Below are positions 9,182 through 18,357 of a stretch of 64,000 bases of DNA, piece by piece. Below the pieces are notes generated by a model, which saw nothing but the letters and a program-made list of their open reading frames with translations, was not told where the DNA came from and searched no databases. The stretch's first letter is position 1; every line of letters starts with the position of its first letter. The position numbers and the translations under genes were made by a program. Origin of the DNA: Bordetella genomosp. 9 (lineage in GTDB: Bacteria > Pseudomonadota > Gammaproteobacteria > Burkholderiales > Burkholderiaceae_B); assembly GCF_002119725.1 (NCBI RefSeq), contig NZ_CP021109.1:1798001-1862000 (forward strand), written 5' to 3'.

Positions 9182-9946
9182 ATGACTTCACCGCTCCCCA
9201 ACCGCTTTCGCCAGCGCATTCTCGCGCGTGAACAGGTGATTGGCTTCTGGATGTGCATGGCCAGCCATATCACCGCCGAACTGGCCGGCCTGGCGGGCTA
9301 CGATTGGCTGCTGCTGGACGGCGAGCATTCGCCCAACGACGTCCCCATGTTCCTGCAGCAATTGCAAGCCTTGCAGGGCAGCGACGCGGCGCCCGTGGGC
9401 CGCCCAACCATCAACGATCCCGTCGAGATCAAGCGGCTGCTGGATATCGGGTTCTACAACCTGCTGATTCCTTTCATCGAATCCGCGGATGAAGCGCGCC
9501 GGGCTGTCGCGGCCACGCGCTATCCGCCGGCCGGTATTCGCGGCGTCGCGGGCATGCAACGCAGCAACCGCTACGGGACCGTGCCGGACTATCTGCAGAC
9601 CATCAACGACAACATCTGCGTACTGTTGCAGATCGAGAGCCGGCGCGGCATCGAGGCGGTAGACGAAATCGCCGCGGTGGAGGGCGTGGACGGCATCTTC
9701 ATCGGTCCTTCGGACCTGGCCGCGGCGCTCGGGCATATCGGAAACCCTGCGCACCCCGACGTGCAGGCGGTGATACGGCATCTTTACGAGCGTGCGTCCG
9801 CCCATGGAAAGGCGGTGGGGATACTCGCCCCGGTACCGGCGGACGCGCGCCGCTATCTCGATATGGGGATGCACTTCGTCGCCGTGGGGACCGACCTGGG
9901 CGTGTTCAAGCAGGCGACGTTCGCGCTGCGGGAGAGCTTCCGATAG
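9182..9946 (+). CDS. HpcH/HpaI-family class II aldolase
   Basis: The 254-residue TIM-barrel enzyme splits 2-keto-4-hydroxy acids into pyruvate or another keto acid plus an aldehyde, using a divalent metal. The metal-ligand glutamate is in [14 protein letters not shown], the aspartate in [13 protein letters not shown], and the catalytic arginine/histidine region in [14 protein letters not shown]. The family includes 4-hydroxy-2-oxoheptanedioate and 2-keto-3-deoxy sugar-acid aldolases; which one this is cannot be told. It is the last gene of the plus-strand catabolic arm. Confidence 0.92.
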   Translation: MTSPLPNRFRQRILAREQVIGFWMCMASHITAELAGLAGYDWLLLDGEHSPNDVPMFLQQLQALQGSDAAPVGRPTINDPVEIKRLLDIGFYNLLIPFIESADEARRAVAATRYPPAGIRGVAGMQRSNRYGTVPDYLQTINDNICVLLQIESRRGIEAVDEIAAVEGVDGIFIGPSDLAAALGHIGNPAHPDVQAVIRHLYERASAHGKAVGILAPVPADARRYLDMGMHFVAVGTDLGVFKQATFALRESFR

Positions 9947-10009
9947 GCGTGTAGCGTCTGGCCGGCGGCTCGCCAGACGCACGGATAGCCACCGGCGAAT
10001 CGAAAACAA

Positions 10010-10089
10010 AAAGGACGTCCCTTGGAGCGCGCCGAAGGTTGGAGCTGTACAGCCAACCTGGGAGGCGCCGTTCACACGGGGCGTCCTTT
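10010..10089 (-). terminator. Long nested hairpin with U-tract between aldolase and rpsT
   Basis: Outer arms AAAGGACGTCCC (10010-10021) and GGGGCGTCCTTT (10078-10089) pair over 12 positions, with one wobble on the plus strand and one mismatch on the minus strand. A middle stem (10029-10033 with 10064-10068) and an inner 7-bp stem (10036-10042 with 10053-10059) nest inside. On the minus strand the structure is followed by TTTTTGTTTT, which fits a terminator for rpsT, although its size is unusual for one. Confidence 0.6.
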
Positions 10090-10180
10090 CGATTTGCCGA
10101 GAGGTTCGCGCAAAGCTCGCGGGCAGGCGTGCCGTTGCGCGCGAAGTCGCTTGTTCGACTGAATGCTTTTGTCGCGAGCC

Positions 10181-10208
10181 AAGCCCGGCGGCGAAGCAGC
10201 CGGGGCTT
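10181..10208. repeat. Second hairpin just after rpsT
   Basis: AAGCCCGGC (10181-10189) pairs with GCC-G-GGGCTT (10199-10208) with a single bulge. It starts 18 bp past the rpsT stop and has no U-tract. It may protect the 3' end of the rpsT message or be an incomplete terminator. Confidence 0.4.
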
Positions 10209-10225
10209 AGTTGCAATCAGCCGGA

Positions 10226-10489
10226 TCAGGCCAGCGACTTGACAGCGGCCGACAGGCGGCTCTTGTGCCGAGCAGCCTTGTTCTTGTGGATGATGTTCTT
10301 GTCCGCGACGCGGTCGATCACGCTGGTCGCCTTCTGCAGCACGGCAGTCGCGGCGGCCTTGTCGCCGGCTTCCACGGCTTGGCGCACGCGCTTGATGGCG
10401 GTGCGCAGCATCGAGCGCAGGCTGGAGTTGTGCTTGTTGCGTTCCACCGATTGGCGGGCACGCTTGCGAGCTTGGGCGGTATTGGCCAT
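10226..10489 (-). CDS. rpsT: 30S ribosomal protein S20
   Basis: The 87-residue, strongly basic helical protein binds 16S rRNA early in 30S assembly. The sequence from [13 protein letters not shown] through [17 protein letters not shown] to [19 protein letters not shown] is the standard S20 pattern at full length. It is a single gene with its own promoter (10525-10552) and a 3' region containing two hairpins. Confidence 0.98.
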   Translation of the reverse strand: MANTAQARKRARQSVERNKHNSSLRSMLRTAIKRVRQAVEAGDKAAATAVLQKATSVIDRVADKNIIHKNKAARHKSRLSAAVKSLA

Positions 10490-10524
10490 GTTGCGAGTAT
10501 GTTAGAAATTCGGCAAAGCTCGCT

Positions 10525-10552
10525 ATTTTAGCAACTATGGCCCGGATTGCAA
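10525..10552 (-). promoter_or_regulatory. Sigma-70 promoter of rpsT
   Basis: Reading the minus strand, TTGCAA (10552-10547) and TAAAAT (10530-10525) are separated by 16 bp. This predicts a transcript start about 30 nt before the rpsT ATG. It is the clearest housekeeping promoter in this part of the window. Confidence 0.65.
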
Positions 10553-10571
10553 GCTTTACGCGTTGGCCGGG

Positions 10572-11600
10572 CTACGAGGACAGCACGTCGATCGTCACGA
10601 GCCACGGCGTGATGCGACGCACGGTGATGGGCATGCTCCGCTCCAGCGTGCCCAGGGTGGCGTCCGTATCGTCCAAGGGGAACTGTCCGGTCACCGGCAG
10701 GCCCCCGGCCGCCATGGATACGCGCAGCATCCCGCTACGGTACGGCCGCAGCGCCGCCACCACTTCCGCAAGGGGCCGGTTGCGCACCGCGATCCATCCT
10801 GTTTCCCACGCCGCGTCGGCAACCAGCTCCGGACGCGGCGTATCGACGCGCGCATCGTCGAAGCGGGCCCCCATCCCGGCGCCGACAACACCGCGCGCCT
10901 TTGAGAGCGTTTCGACCTCCACTTCGTGCTCATGCACGACGACCAGCGAGCGGCGCGCCTGCTGGCGCACCATGAAACGGGTGCCGAGCGCCCGGACGGT
11001 GCCTTGGTCGGTGGTCACAGTGAACGGGCGGTTGGGGTCATGGGCCACGGAGACGGTGACGGCGCCTTCCAGCAGCCGGACATTGCGAACGGCGCCTGCA
11101 AAGTCCAGGCGAACCCTGGAACGTGCGTCCAGAAGCATCTGGCTGCCGTCCGAGAGCCTGTACAGGCGGCGTTCCCCGGTGGCAGTGGCGGCGTCGGCCG
11201 TCAGGTTGTGCAACGGGTAGACCTCGTTCAGCCCGATACCGGCCGCGGCCGCCATGCCCAGCCCGAGCGCGCCAGCCAGCAGGCGGCGGCGCGTACGGTT
11301 CACCCGCAAATGGCGGGGTACCAGGGCTTGGGATCCATAGGACGCGGCAGGCGGCGCGGCGGCACCGCTGCCCGGGGTTGCAAAACCGATGGGGTAGAAA
11401 TCGCTGAGACGCCCGAAAGATGATCCGAGCGCCGAGGTCAATTGCTGCCAGGCGCTCTCGTGAAGGGGATTCTCGGCCCGCCACGCCAGGAAGTCGGCGT
11501 AATCGGATTGGGAGGCGCGGCCGGAACGCAACAGCAGCAGCCAGTTCACGACCTGGTCTGCCACGGGCGTCGATCTGTCCGGAGGGGCGTCCTTTTCCAA
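10572..11600 (-). CDS. FecR-family anti-sigma/sigma-regulator protein
   Basis: The 342-residue protein has the FecR layout: an N-terminal DUF4880-like helical segment (about residues 14-58, VADQVVNWLLLLRSG onward) and one membrane segment after basic residues (RRRLLAGALGLGMAAAAG, about 104-121). The periplasmic FecR domain follows (about 135-230, GERRLYRLSDGSQMLLDARS onward), with a C-terminal part like the DUF4974/STN region. Such proteins relay a TonB-receptor signal to an ECF sigma factor. Neither a sigma factor nor a receptor gene is adjacent; it sits alone between rpsT and murJ. A weak minus-strand promoter (TTGATA, 15 bp, TACAAT; 11636-11662) precedes it. Confidence 0.88.
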   Translation of the reverse strand: MEKDAPPDRSTPVADQVVNWLLLLRSGRASQSDYADFLAWRAENPLHESAWQQLTSALGSSFGRLSDFYPIGFATPGSGAAAPPAASYGSQALVPRHLRVNRTRRRLLAGALGLGMAAAAGIGLNEVYPLHNLTADAATATGERRLYRLSDGSQMLLDARSRVRLDFAGAVRNVRLLEGAVTVSVAHDPNRPFTVTTDQGTVRALGTRFMVRQQARRSLVVVHEHEVEVETLSKARGVVGAGMGARFDDARVDTPRPELVADAAWETGWIAVRNRPLAEVVAALRPYRSGMLRVSMAAGGLPVTGQFPLDDTDATLGTLERSMPITVRRITPWLVTIDVLSS

Positions 11601-11767
11601 AACGGGGTCCGAGGGTGAGCGAGTCGGGGTGTCGAATTGTAAATATTAAAGCGTTTTATCAAGAACCGGCCAAATTTGCCAGTGGGGTAAGCAAAAAATC
11701 GGTCTTCCGGGCAGGCGCAGCCGCCGCCGAGACACTGGCTGGGCGGCCGGGTGGCTTGAATGAATGG

Positions 11768-13336
11768 CTATGCAGGCTTGATGGCGCGCCTGCGGGTGAA
11801 GTCCCGCGGGCGGAAGCCGCACAATGCCAGTACGCCGAAGTAAGCGAAGGCGCTGGCTGCCAGGACGGCGGCAAGCAGCAGGATGCGCTGGCCGCTGTGC
11901 GCCTGCAGCGCCAGCCAGTTCAAACGCGCGTCTGCGTACAGGAGCACGCCTGCAAGGGCGGCCAAGGCCGGCAGCAGGCGCAGCAGGAACACGCTCCAGC
12001 CGGGTGCGGGGCGGTAGACGCCCCGCTTGTGCAACACCCACAGGAGCAGGGAGGCATTGATGCACGCGCCCAGGGCGATCGCCAGCGCCAGCCCCGCGTG
12101 CGCAAGGCGGGGCACCAGGATCAGGTTCAGGCACTGCGTTGCCACCAGGGCGACGATCGCAATCTTGACCGGCGTCCGGATGTCCTGCCGGGCATAGAAG
12201 CCCGGCGCCAGGATTTTTACGGACAGCAGGCCAATCAGTCCGACCGAATACGCCATGACGGCGAGCCGGGTCTGCAGGACATCCCGGACGGCAAAGGCGC
12301 CGTAATGGAACAGGGTGGCCACCAATCCGTCGGCCAGCAGCGCCATGCCGAGTGCGCTGGGCAAGCCCAGCAGCAGCGTCAAGCGCAAGCCCCAATCAAG
12401 CAGTGCGCTATAGGCGTCGCCATCCGCGCGCGCATTCGCGGCCGACAGGCTAGGCAGCAGTACGGTGCCCAGCGCCACGCCAAGCAGCGCGGTGGGAAAC
12501 TCCATGAGGCGGTCGGCATAGGAGAGCCACGTCACGCTTCCAGGCGGCAGCCACGTCGCGATATTGGTGTTGATCAACAGCGAAATCTGGCCCACGGAGA
12601 CGCCCAGGATGGCAGGCAGCATCTGCTTCAGGATGCGCCGGACGACGGGGTCGCGCCACGCTTCCCGCACCCGCAGGCTGTACCGTGGCACCAGCCCGAG
12701 CCGCGCCAGTGCGGCCCATTGGATGGCCAGTTGCAGCACGCCGCCTGCCATCACGCCAATGGCCAGTGCGTAGACTGGCGGGTCGTAGCGGGGCGCCAGC
12801 CAAAGGCACGCCGCGATCATGCTCAGATTGAGAAGCACGGGCGTGAACGCAGGTACCGCGAAATGGCGCCAGGTATTCAGCACGCCCGACGCGAAGGCGA
12901 CCAACGACATGCACAGGATGTAGGGAAACATCGCCCGCGTCATCCACACGGCGGCATCGAACGCGTCCGCGCCGGCCTCGCCTCGCAGCCCGCTGGCCAT
13001 CGCCGTCACCACCCATGGGGCCAGCACGATACCCGCCGCAGTCACCAGCATGAGCGCGCAGGTCAGCAACAGCGCCACACGGTCCAGCAGATGGCGTACC
13101 GCTTCTTCGCCGTTCCTGGTTCGCGCATCGCCCAGGATCGGCACAAACGCCTGGGCGAAGGCGCCTTCCGCGAACAGGCGGCGCAGCAGGTTGGGGATCC
13201 GAAAGGCTACCCAGAACGCGTCGGTAAGCGGCCCTGCGCCGAAGGCGCGGGCCACCAGCACGTCTCGGATCAGGCCGGCGATTCGGGACAGCAAAGTGAA
13301 ACTGCTGACCGTGGCGGCCGATCGCAACAAACTCAT
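11768..13336 (-). CDS. murJ: Lipid II flippase MurJ
   Basis: The 522-residue polytopic protein flips undecaprenyl-linked peptidoglycan precursor across the inner membrane. It shows the MurJ/MviN start (LLRSAATVSSFTLLSRIAGL, then IRDVLVARAFG), with arginines that line the cavity and the FRIPNLLRRLFAEGAFAQAF segment typical of the family. About 14 membrane segments can be followed. It lies 45 bp from a short-chain dehydrogenase on the same strand, and downstream is the orphan fecR gene. Confidence 0.96.
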   Translation of the reverse strand: MSLLRSAATVSSFTLLSRIAGLIRDVLVARAFGAGPLTDAFWVAFRIPNLLRRLFAEGAFAQAFVPILGDARTRNGEEAVRHLLDRVALLLTCALMLVTAAGIVLAPWVVTAMASGLRGEAGADAFDAAVWMTRAMFPYILCMSLVAFASGVLNTWRHFAVPAFTPVLLNLSMIAACLWLAPRYDPPVYALAIGVMAGGVLQLAIQWAALARLGLVPRYSLRVREAWRDPVVRRILKQMLPAILGVSVGQISLLINTNIATWLPPGSVTWLSYADRLMEFPTALLGVALGTVLLPSLSAANARADGDAYSALLDWGLRLTLLLGLPSALGMALLADGLVATLFHYGAFAVRDVLQTRLAVMAYSVGLIGLLSVKILAPGFYARQDIRTPVKIAIVALVATQCLNLILVPRLAHAGLALAIALGACINASLLLWVLHKRGVYRPAPGWSVFLLRLLPALAALAGVLLYADARLNWLALQAHSGQRILLLAAVLAASAFAYFGVLALCGFRPRDFTRRRAIKPA

Positions 13337-13381
13337 GGCGTAGACGGGTCTATGTGGCCGGGCGGCGAAGGTTCGACGTGC

Positions 13382-14140
13382 TTACTTGGGCGGCATGCGG
13401 ATCGCGCCATCCAGACGGATCGTTTCGCCGTTGAGCATTTCGTTCGTGATGATGCTGTGCACCAGCTTGGCATAGTCCTCGGGACGGCCGAGCCGGGCGG
13501 GGAAGGGGATGCTGGCGGCCAGAGAATCCTGCACTTCCTGCGGCATGCCGAAAATCATCGGCGTGCCGAAAATGCCGGGCGCGATCGTCATGCATCGTAT
13601 GCCGAGCTTGGAAAGGTCGCGTGCGATGGGCAGCGTCATGCCAGCCACGCCGGCCTTGGACGCGGCATAAGCGGCCTGGCCGATCTGGCCGTCGTAGGCG
13701 GCAACAGAGGCGGTATTGATCAGGATGCCGCGTTCGCCAGTGGGTTCCGGCGTGTTGGCGCTCATGGCGTGGGCGGCCAGGCGCATCATGTTGAAACTGC
13801 CAACCAGATTGATGGCGATGACTTTCTGGAAAAGGTCCAGGGGGTGCGGGCCGTTCTTGCCCACGATGCGCGCGGCCGGCGCGATCCCGGCGCAGTTGAC
13901 CAGGCCGAAGAGCGGGCCCAGCGCCGTGGCCGCGGCCACGGCGGCCTGCGCATCGGACTCCTGCGTGACGTCGCAATGGACGTAATGCTGCCCGAGTTCG
14001 GCGGCCAGGCTGCCTCCGGCTTCGTCCTGCACGTCCGCGATGACGACACTGGCGCCGTTGGCCGCCAGCATGCGAGCCGTTCCGGCGCCAAGGCCCGAGG
14101 CGCCGCCCGTGACGATAAACACCTTATTCGCGATTTCCAT
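13382..14140 (-). CDS. Short-chain dehydrogenase, 3-hydroxyacyl-CoA dehydrogenase (type 2) like
   Basis: The 252-residue SDR has the NAD-binding TGGASGLGAGTAR near the N-terminus, NCAG in the middle, and the catalytic Tyr-Lys pair in YAASKAG. The long insertion with VNCAGIAPAARIVGKNGPH and the SFNMMRLAAHAMS segment resemble the HSD10-like 3-hydroxy-2-methylbutyryl-CoA dehydrogenases. The likely role is NAD-linked oxidation of hydroxyacyl-CoA in fatty-acid or branched-chain amino-acid breakdown. It follows adk by 27 bp and is probably in the same transcript. Confidence 0.88.
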   Translation of the reverse strand: MEIANKVFIVTGGASGLGAGTARMLAANGASVVIADVQDEAGGSLAAELGQHYVHCDVTQESDAQAAVAAATALGPLFGLVNCAGIAPAARIVGKNGPHPLDLFQKVIAINLVGSFNMMRLAAHAMSANTPEPTGERGILINTASVAAYDGQIGQAAYAASKAGVAGMTLPIARDLSKLGIRCMTIAPGIFGTPMIFGMPQEVQDSLAASIPFPARLGRPEDYAKLVHSIITNEMLNGETIRLDGAIRMPPK

Positions 14141-14167
14141 AAATGCGTTCCCCTGCCTGATCCGCTG

Positions 14168-14911
<744 letters not shown>

Positions 14912-15676
14912 TTATAACGCATTTGCATAGTGGGCACGAACGCGCTCCAGATCGGCAGGGGTGTCGACCCCGGCAGCGGGCGCGTGCTGCACCTGGTGCA
15001 CCAGAATCGTGTAGCCGTGTTCCAGGGCGCGCAATTGTTCAAGTGATTCGAAACGTTCCAGAACGCCTTGCGCCAGGCGCGGGAAGCGGCGCAGGAAGTT
15101 GGCGCGGTACGCGTAAAGGCCGACATGGTGCCATGCGGGCAGCCCCTCGGCCATCCGCCGTTGGCCGTCGGCCAAGGCATCGCGCGCCCAGGGGATGGGC
15201 GCGCGGGAAAAATACAGCGCCCGCCCATCGGCGGCGCACACCGCCTTGACCACGTTGGGATTGAACAGGGCCTGCGCGTCCGCGACCGGGCAGGCGCAAG
15301 TCGCGATGGCGGCGTCCGGGCGGCTGGCAAGCAGGCCGGCGACGGCGTCGATCAACGCAGGCTCTATCAGCGGTTCATCCCCTTGCACGTTGACCACAAT
15401 GGCGTCGTCAGCCAGTCCGAGCAGATCTATTGCCTCTGCCAGCCGATCCGTGCCGGTGGGATGGTCCGCGCGCGTGATGAGGGCCTCATGGCCGTGCGCC
15501 TGCGCGGCGTCCGCGACCCGGGGGTCGTCGGTGGCGACGAGCACCCGGCTGGCGGCGGACAGGCGCGCGCGATCCGCGGTGCGCACGACCATGGGTTTGC
15601 CCGCGATATCTGCGAGCGGTTTGTCGGGAAGCCGGGTGGAGGCGGCGCGCGCCGGAATGATGGCGATGAAATCCAC
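14912..15676 (-). CDS. kdsB: CMP-Kdo synthetase
   Basis: The 254-residue enzyme activates 3-deoxy-manno-octulosonate with CTP for lipopolysaccharide core assembly. The nucleotide-binding start [20 protein letters not shown], the [12 protein letters not shown] motif and [12 protein letters not shown] are all diagnostic. It follows the Trm112-like gene by 6 bp and sits two genes from lpxK, so this transcript carries two lipopolysaccharide steps. Confidence 0.97.
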   Translation of the reverse strand: MDFIAIIPARAASTRLPDKPLADIAGKPMVVRTADRARLSAASRVLVATDDPRVADAAQAHGHEALITRADHPTGTDRLAEAIDLLGLADDAIVVNVQGDEPLIEPALIDAVAGLLASRPDAAIATCACPVADAQALFNPNVVKAVCAADGRALYFSRAPIPWARDALADGQRRMAEGLPAWHHVGLYAYRANFLRRFPRLAQGVLERFESLEQLRALEHGYTILVHQVQHAPAAGVDTPADLERVRAHYANAL

Positions 15677-15682
15677 GATGCC

Positions 15683-15871
15683 CTACGACGCGTCGGCGCC
15701 GCGCTCGGCATCGAGATTTCTGGCTTCGCTTTCCAGCATGACCGGAATACCGTCACGCACGGGATAGGCCAGCCGGTCCGCCACGCAGACGAGCTCGGCC
15801 TGCGGACGATCGTAGCGGAGAGGGCCCTTGCAAATGGGGCAGACGAGTATATCGAGCAGACGGGATTCCAT
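15683..15871 (-). CDS. Trm112 family zinc-ribbon protein (YcaR-like)
   Basis: This 62-residue protein begins [18 protein letters not shown]. It has a CPIC pair and a single later cysteine ([20 protein letters not shown]), matching the small Trm112-like proteins that sit between lpxK and kdsB in many proteobacteria. The start at 15871 is chosen by homology to that pattern; a longer frame to 16018 would overlap lpxK. Its role is not well established, and a chaperone-like role for a methyltransferase is only an analogy. Confidence 0.88.
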   Translation of the reverse strand: MESRLLDILVCPICKGPLRYDRPQAELVCVADRLAYPVRDGIPVMLESEARNLDAERGADAS

Positions 15872-15881
15872 GATCGGCATT

Positions 15882-16937
15882 TTAGTTATCCCCGCCGCGG
15901 CGCGCCACTCGGCCCACGCGCGCCGCGATCCAGTCGAAAAAGTCCGGATCGGAAAACCGCGGTGTGACCGGCACGGCCCATAAACGGTTATCGCCCAGGC
16001 CGCTGCACTTGATCGCATCCTTGGCCGTCACCAAGATCAACCCGGCCTTGATTCCGGCAAAGGGCGATTGCGCATAACTGTAATGGTCGGGCAGCGGCAG
16101 GGTGGTTTCAAGGGCGACGCCGGCCGCCCGCAGCGTGGCGAAAAAACGGTCGGGATTGCCGATGCCGGCGGCGGCGGCAATTCCGCCAGCGCCGTACTCC
16201 GCCTGCAGTTCCCACAAGGCGCGCAGGCTGCCGTCGCGCAGATTCCAGGCTTCGCCGGGCTCCATCCACATGCTGACCTGCCGGGGGGGCGAAGCGCCGC
16301 CTGGGGCAGCGGGCGGCGGCGAGGCGGTGTTCGTGACAATGGCGTCGACGTGTTCAAGGCGGCTTGCGGGTTCCCGCAAGGGCCCCGCGGGCAGCAGCCG
16401 GCCATTGCCGGTGCCGCGTCCGTCCTGAACGACGATCTCGACGTCGCGTGCCAGCGCCAGGTGCTGCAGACCGTCGTCCGAAACGATGACGTCGACGTCC
16501 GGGAAGGCGCCGAGCAGGGCGCGGACTGCTCGGGGCCGGTCCGGATGGATGCCGACCGGCGCATCGGTCGCGCGGGCAATCAGCGCGGGCTCGTCGCCAA
16601 ACCGCTCCGGCGAAAGGTCGCCGCGCCCGGTCCGGGCCAGGGGGCCCACCTTGACGCCGTAGCCACGGCTGACCACCCCTGGCGTCCAGCCGCGTTCACG
16701 CAAAGCTTGAACGAGGGCGATCACCACCGGCGTTTTGCCCGTGCCTCCCACGTAGATGTTGCCTACTACGATGACCGGCACCGGCGCACGGTAGGCCTGG
16801 CGCCACCCGCGCCCGTAGAGCGCGCGCTTTCCAACGACGGCGAGCCAGGCCAGGCCTGACAGGGGCGCGAGCAGGCCGGACAGCCATCCGCCGTCCTGCC
16901 ACTGGCGCTGAAGGAGCGTGCGGGCGATCTGGCTCAC
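15882..16937 (-). CDS. lpxK: Tetraacyldisaccharide 4'-kinase
   Basis: The 351-residue inner-membrane kinase phosphorylates the lipid A disaccharide precursor. It has one N-terminal membrane anchor ([20 protein letters not shown]) and the P-loop [17 protein letters not shown]. The SRGYG motif and the conserved [14 protein letters not shown] segment are also present. Its start overlaps the exbD stop by 4 bp (ATGA), so translation is coupled. Confidence 0.97.
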   Translation of the reverse strand: MSQIARTLLQRQWQDGGWLSGLLAPLSGLAWLAVVGKRALYGRGWRQAYRAPVPVIVVGNIYVGGTGKTPVVIALVQALRERGWTPGVVSRGYGVKVGPLARTGRGDLSPERFGDEPALIARATDAPVGIHPDRPRAVRALLGAFPDVDVIVSDDGLQHLALARDVEIVVQDGRGTGNGRLLPAGPLREPASRLEHVDAIVTNTASPPPAAPGGASPPRQVSMWMEPGEAWNLRDGSLRALWELQAEYGAGGIAAAAGIGNPDRFFATLRAAGVALETTLPLPDHYSYAQSPFAGIKAGLILVTAKDAIKCSGLGDNRLWAVPVTPRFSDPDFFDWIAARVGRVARRGGDN

Positions 16938-17344
16938 CGGGCGAGCTGGGTGGCGAAATTGACCCGGGCAATGCCCGCCAGGCGTGCCGCTTCCATGACG
17001 TTGACGACGGTCTGGTGCGTCGCAAGCGCATCGGCATTGATCACCAGCACCGCATCGGCCTTGCCGGCGACGGCCTGCCGCAGGGCCTCGGCGATTTCCT
17101 CCGTGCTGGTGGCTTCGAGAAGCGTGCCGTTCAATGCGTAATGGCCGTCTTGACTGATGGCGACTTCGATGGGCGCCGTTGCGCGCTGTTCCGCCGTTGC
17201 CTGCGGCAGTGTGACTTTCAACTGGCTGAAGCGGGCGAACGAAGTGGTGGCAGCCAGAAAGATCAGGATAACCAGCAGGACGTCGATGAGCGGGATCAGA
17301 TTGATCTCCAGCTCGTCCTCGCGGCGATGATTGCCGAAATTCAT
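16934..17344 (-). CDS. exbD: ExbD/TolR-type proton-channel subunit
   Basis: The 136-residue protein has a single N-terminal membrane helix with the essential aspartate ([20 protein letters not shown]) and a periplasmic domain. It forms the proton channel with ExbB to power envelope processes. The start overlaps the exbB stop by 4 bp and its own stop overlaps the lpxK start by 4 bp. No tonB is adjacent, so the partner protein is not known from this window. Confidence 0.93.
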   Translation of the reverse strand: MNFGNHRREDELEINLIPLIDVLLVILIFLAATTSFARFSQLKVTLPQATAEQRATAPIEVAISQDGHYALNGTLLEATSTEEIAEALRQAVAGKADAVLVINADALATHQTVVNVMEAARLAGIARVNFATQLAR

Positions 17345-18018
17345 GCCAGCGGATCCTGGACCGGCGCGGTGCGAGGCGTGAACAACGGTTCGTCTTCGTC
17401 GACGCGGCGCCGCGGCGGCGCCGCCAGTATCCGCGCCGTGCGGGAAGCGGCCGCTTCGAGCATATGCAGATAGTCGTCGACCCGGCCGCGGAAATAGCGG
17501 TGGAAGATCATCGCGGGAATGGCGATCAGGATGCCGAAACCCGTGTTGTACAGGGCCACCGAAATGCCATGGGCGAGTTGCGCCGGATCGCCGCCCGTAG
17601 GGGAGTACGAACCGAAGATATCGATCATGCCGACGACCGTGCCGAACAGGCCCAGCAGCGGCGCCACGACGGCAATGGTCCCGATGGCGCTGACATACCG
17701 GCCCAGTTCATGGGCCACCGATCGCCCCGTATCCTCGACGGCCGTGCGCATTTCGTCGCGCGGAAGGTGACGCTGGCGGAGAACTTCGGCCAGGACGCGG
17801 CCCAGCGGTGAACTGCGTTCGAGGCGAGCGATGGCTTCCGGCGTGTCCTGGCGGTTGCGGACCATGTCCAGCACCTGGGTGACCAGCCCGGCTGGCGCCA
17901 CTTGGCTGCGGCGCAAGCTGAAGAACCGCTCCAGAATCAGCGCCAGGCAAAGGACGGAAGTGGCAAGCAGGGGCCAGATAGGCCAGCCCGCATCACGGAG
18001 GACGGACAGCAAGAACAC
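17341..18018 (-). CDS. exbB: MotA/TolQ/ExbB-type proton-channel subunit
   Basis: The 225-residue protein has three membrane segments: one N-terminal ([20 protein letters not shown]) and a pair later ([20 protein letters not shown], then [17 protein letters not shown]). The conserved [13 protein letters not shown] segment is present. It is the first gene of the exbB-exbD-lpxK-Trm112-kdsB-adk run on the minus strand. Whether it serves TonB, Tol or a lipid A-linked task cannot be told from sequence. Confidence 0.93.
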   Translation of the reverse strand: MFLLSVLRDAGWPIWPLLATSVLCLALILERFFSLRRSQVAPAGLVTQVLDMVRNRQDTPEAIARLERSSPLGRVLAEVLRQRHLPRDEMRTAVEDTGRSVAHELGRYVSAIGTIAVVAPLLGLFGTVVGMIDIFGSYSPTGGDPAQLAHGISVALYNTGFGILIAIPAMIFHRYFRGRVDDYLHMLEAAASRTARILAAPPRRRVDEDEPLFTPRTAPVQDPLA

Positions 18019-18357
18019 GCTCCAGAAGTCCCATGGGGACCGGACGATCGGGGGAAGGGAATCAGCGCACTGTAACGGCCCTTGGGCCGCGCTGGCAATA
18101 GCCGGAACGCGCGGAAACTATCCACATTTTTTGTGGATAATTCTGTGTAAAACCGCTTGCGCGAGCTTGTTTTGCCGAGGCCCGCGTCGGCGGCGCAAAA
18201 ATTGAGCAAAACGGCGATTTCGGTTTTTTCGCTTTAAAATCAAGCGCTTATAGCTTTGTCTTAAAGAAAAAACCTACACATTGCAAAAATAGACCTCCGC
18301 GGGACCTTCCACCCAGTGTTTTCGCGCCCTGTGGACAGGTTTTGCCCGGAAACCCTT
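18019..18357. other. Divergent region between exbB and xseA with DnaA-box-like sites
   Basis: This 339-bp gap is AT-richer than its surroundings, especially 18190-18300. It contains the DnaA-box-like cluster at 18118-18152 and must hold the promoters for both arms. I see no open reading frame that looks real. Confidence 0.6.
18118..18152. promoter_or_regulatory. Inverted pair of DnaA-box-like sites plus a third
   Basis: CTATCCACA (18118-18126, one base off the consensus) faces a perfect TTATCCACA on the minus strand (18132-18140) across five T residues. A third minus-strand TTTTACACA lies at 18144-18152. A fourth weaker site, CTGTCCACA on the minus strand, lies at 18330-18338. The 8-bp inverted repeat could also form a hairpin. 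Confidence 0.5.
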
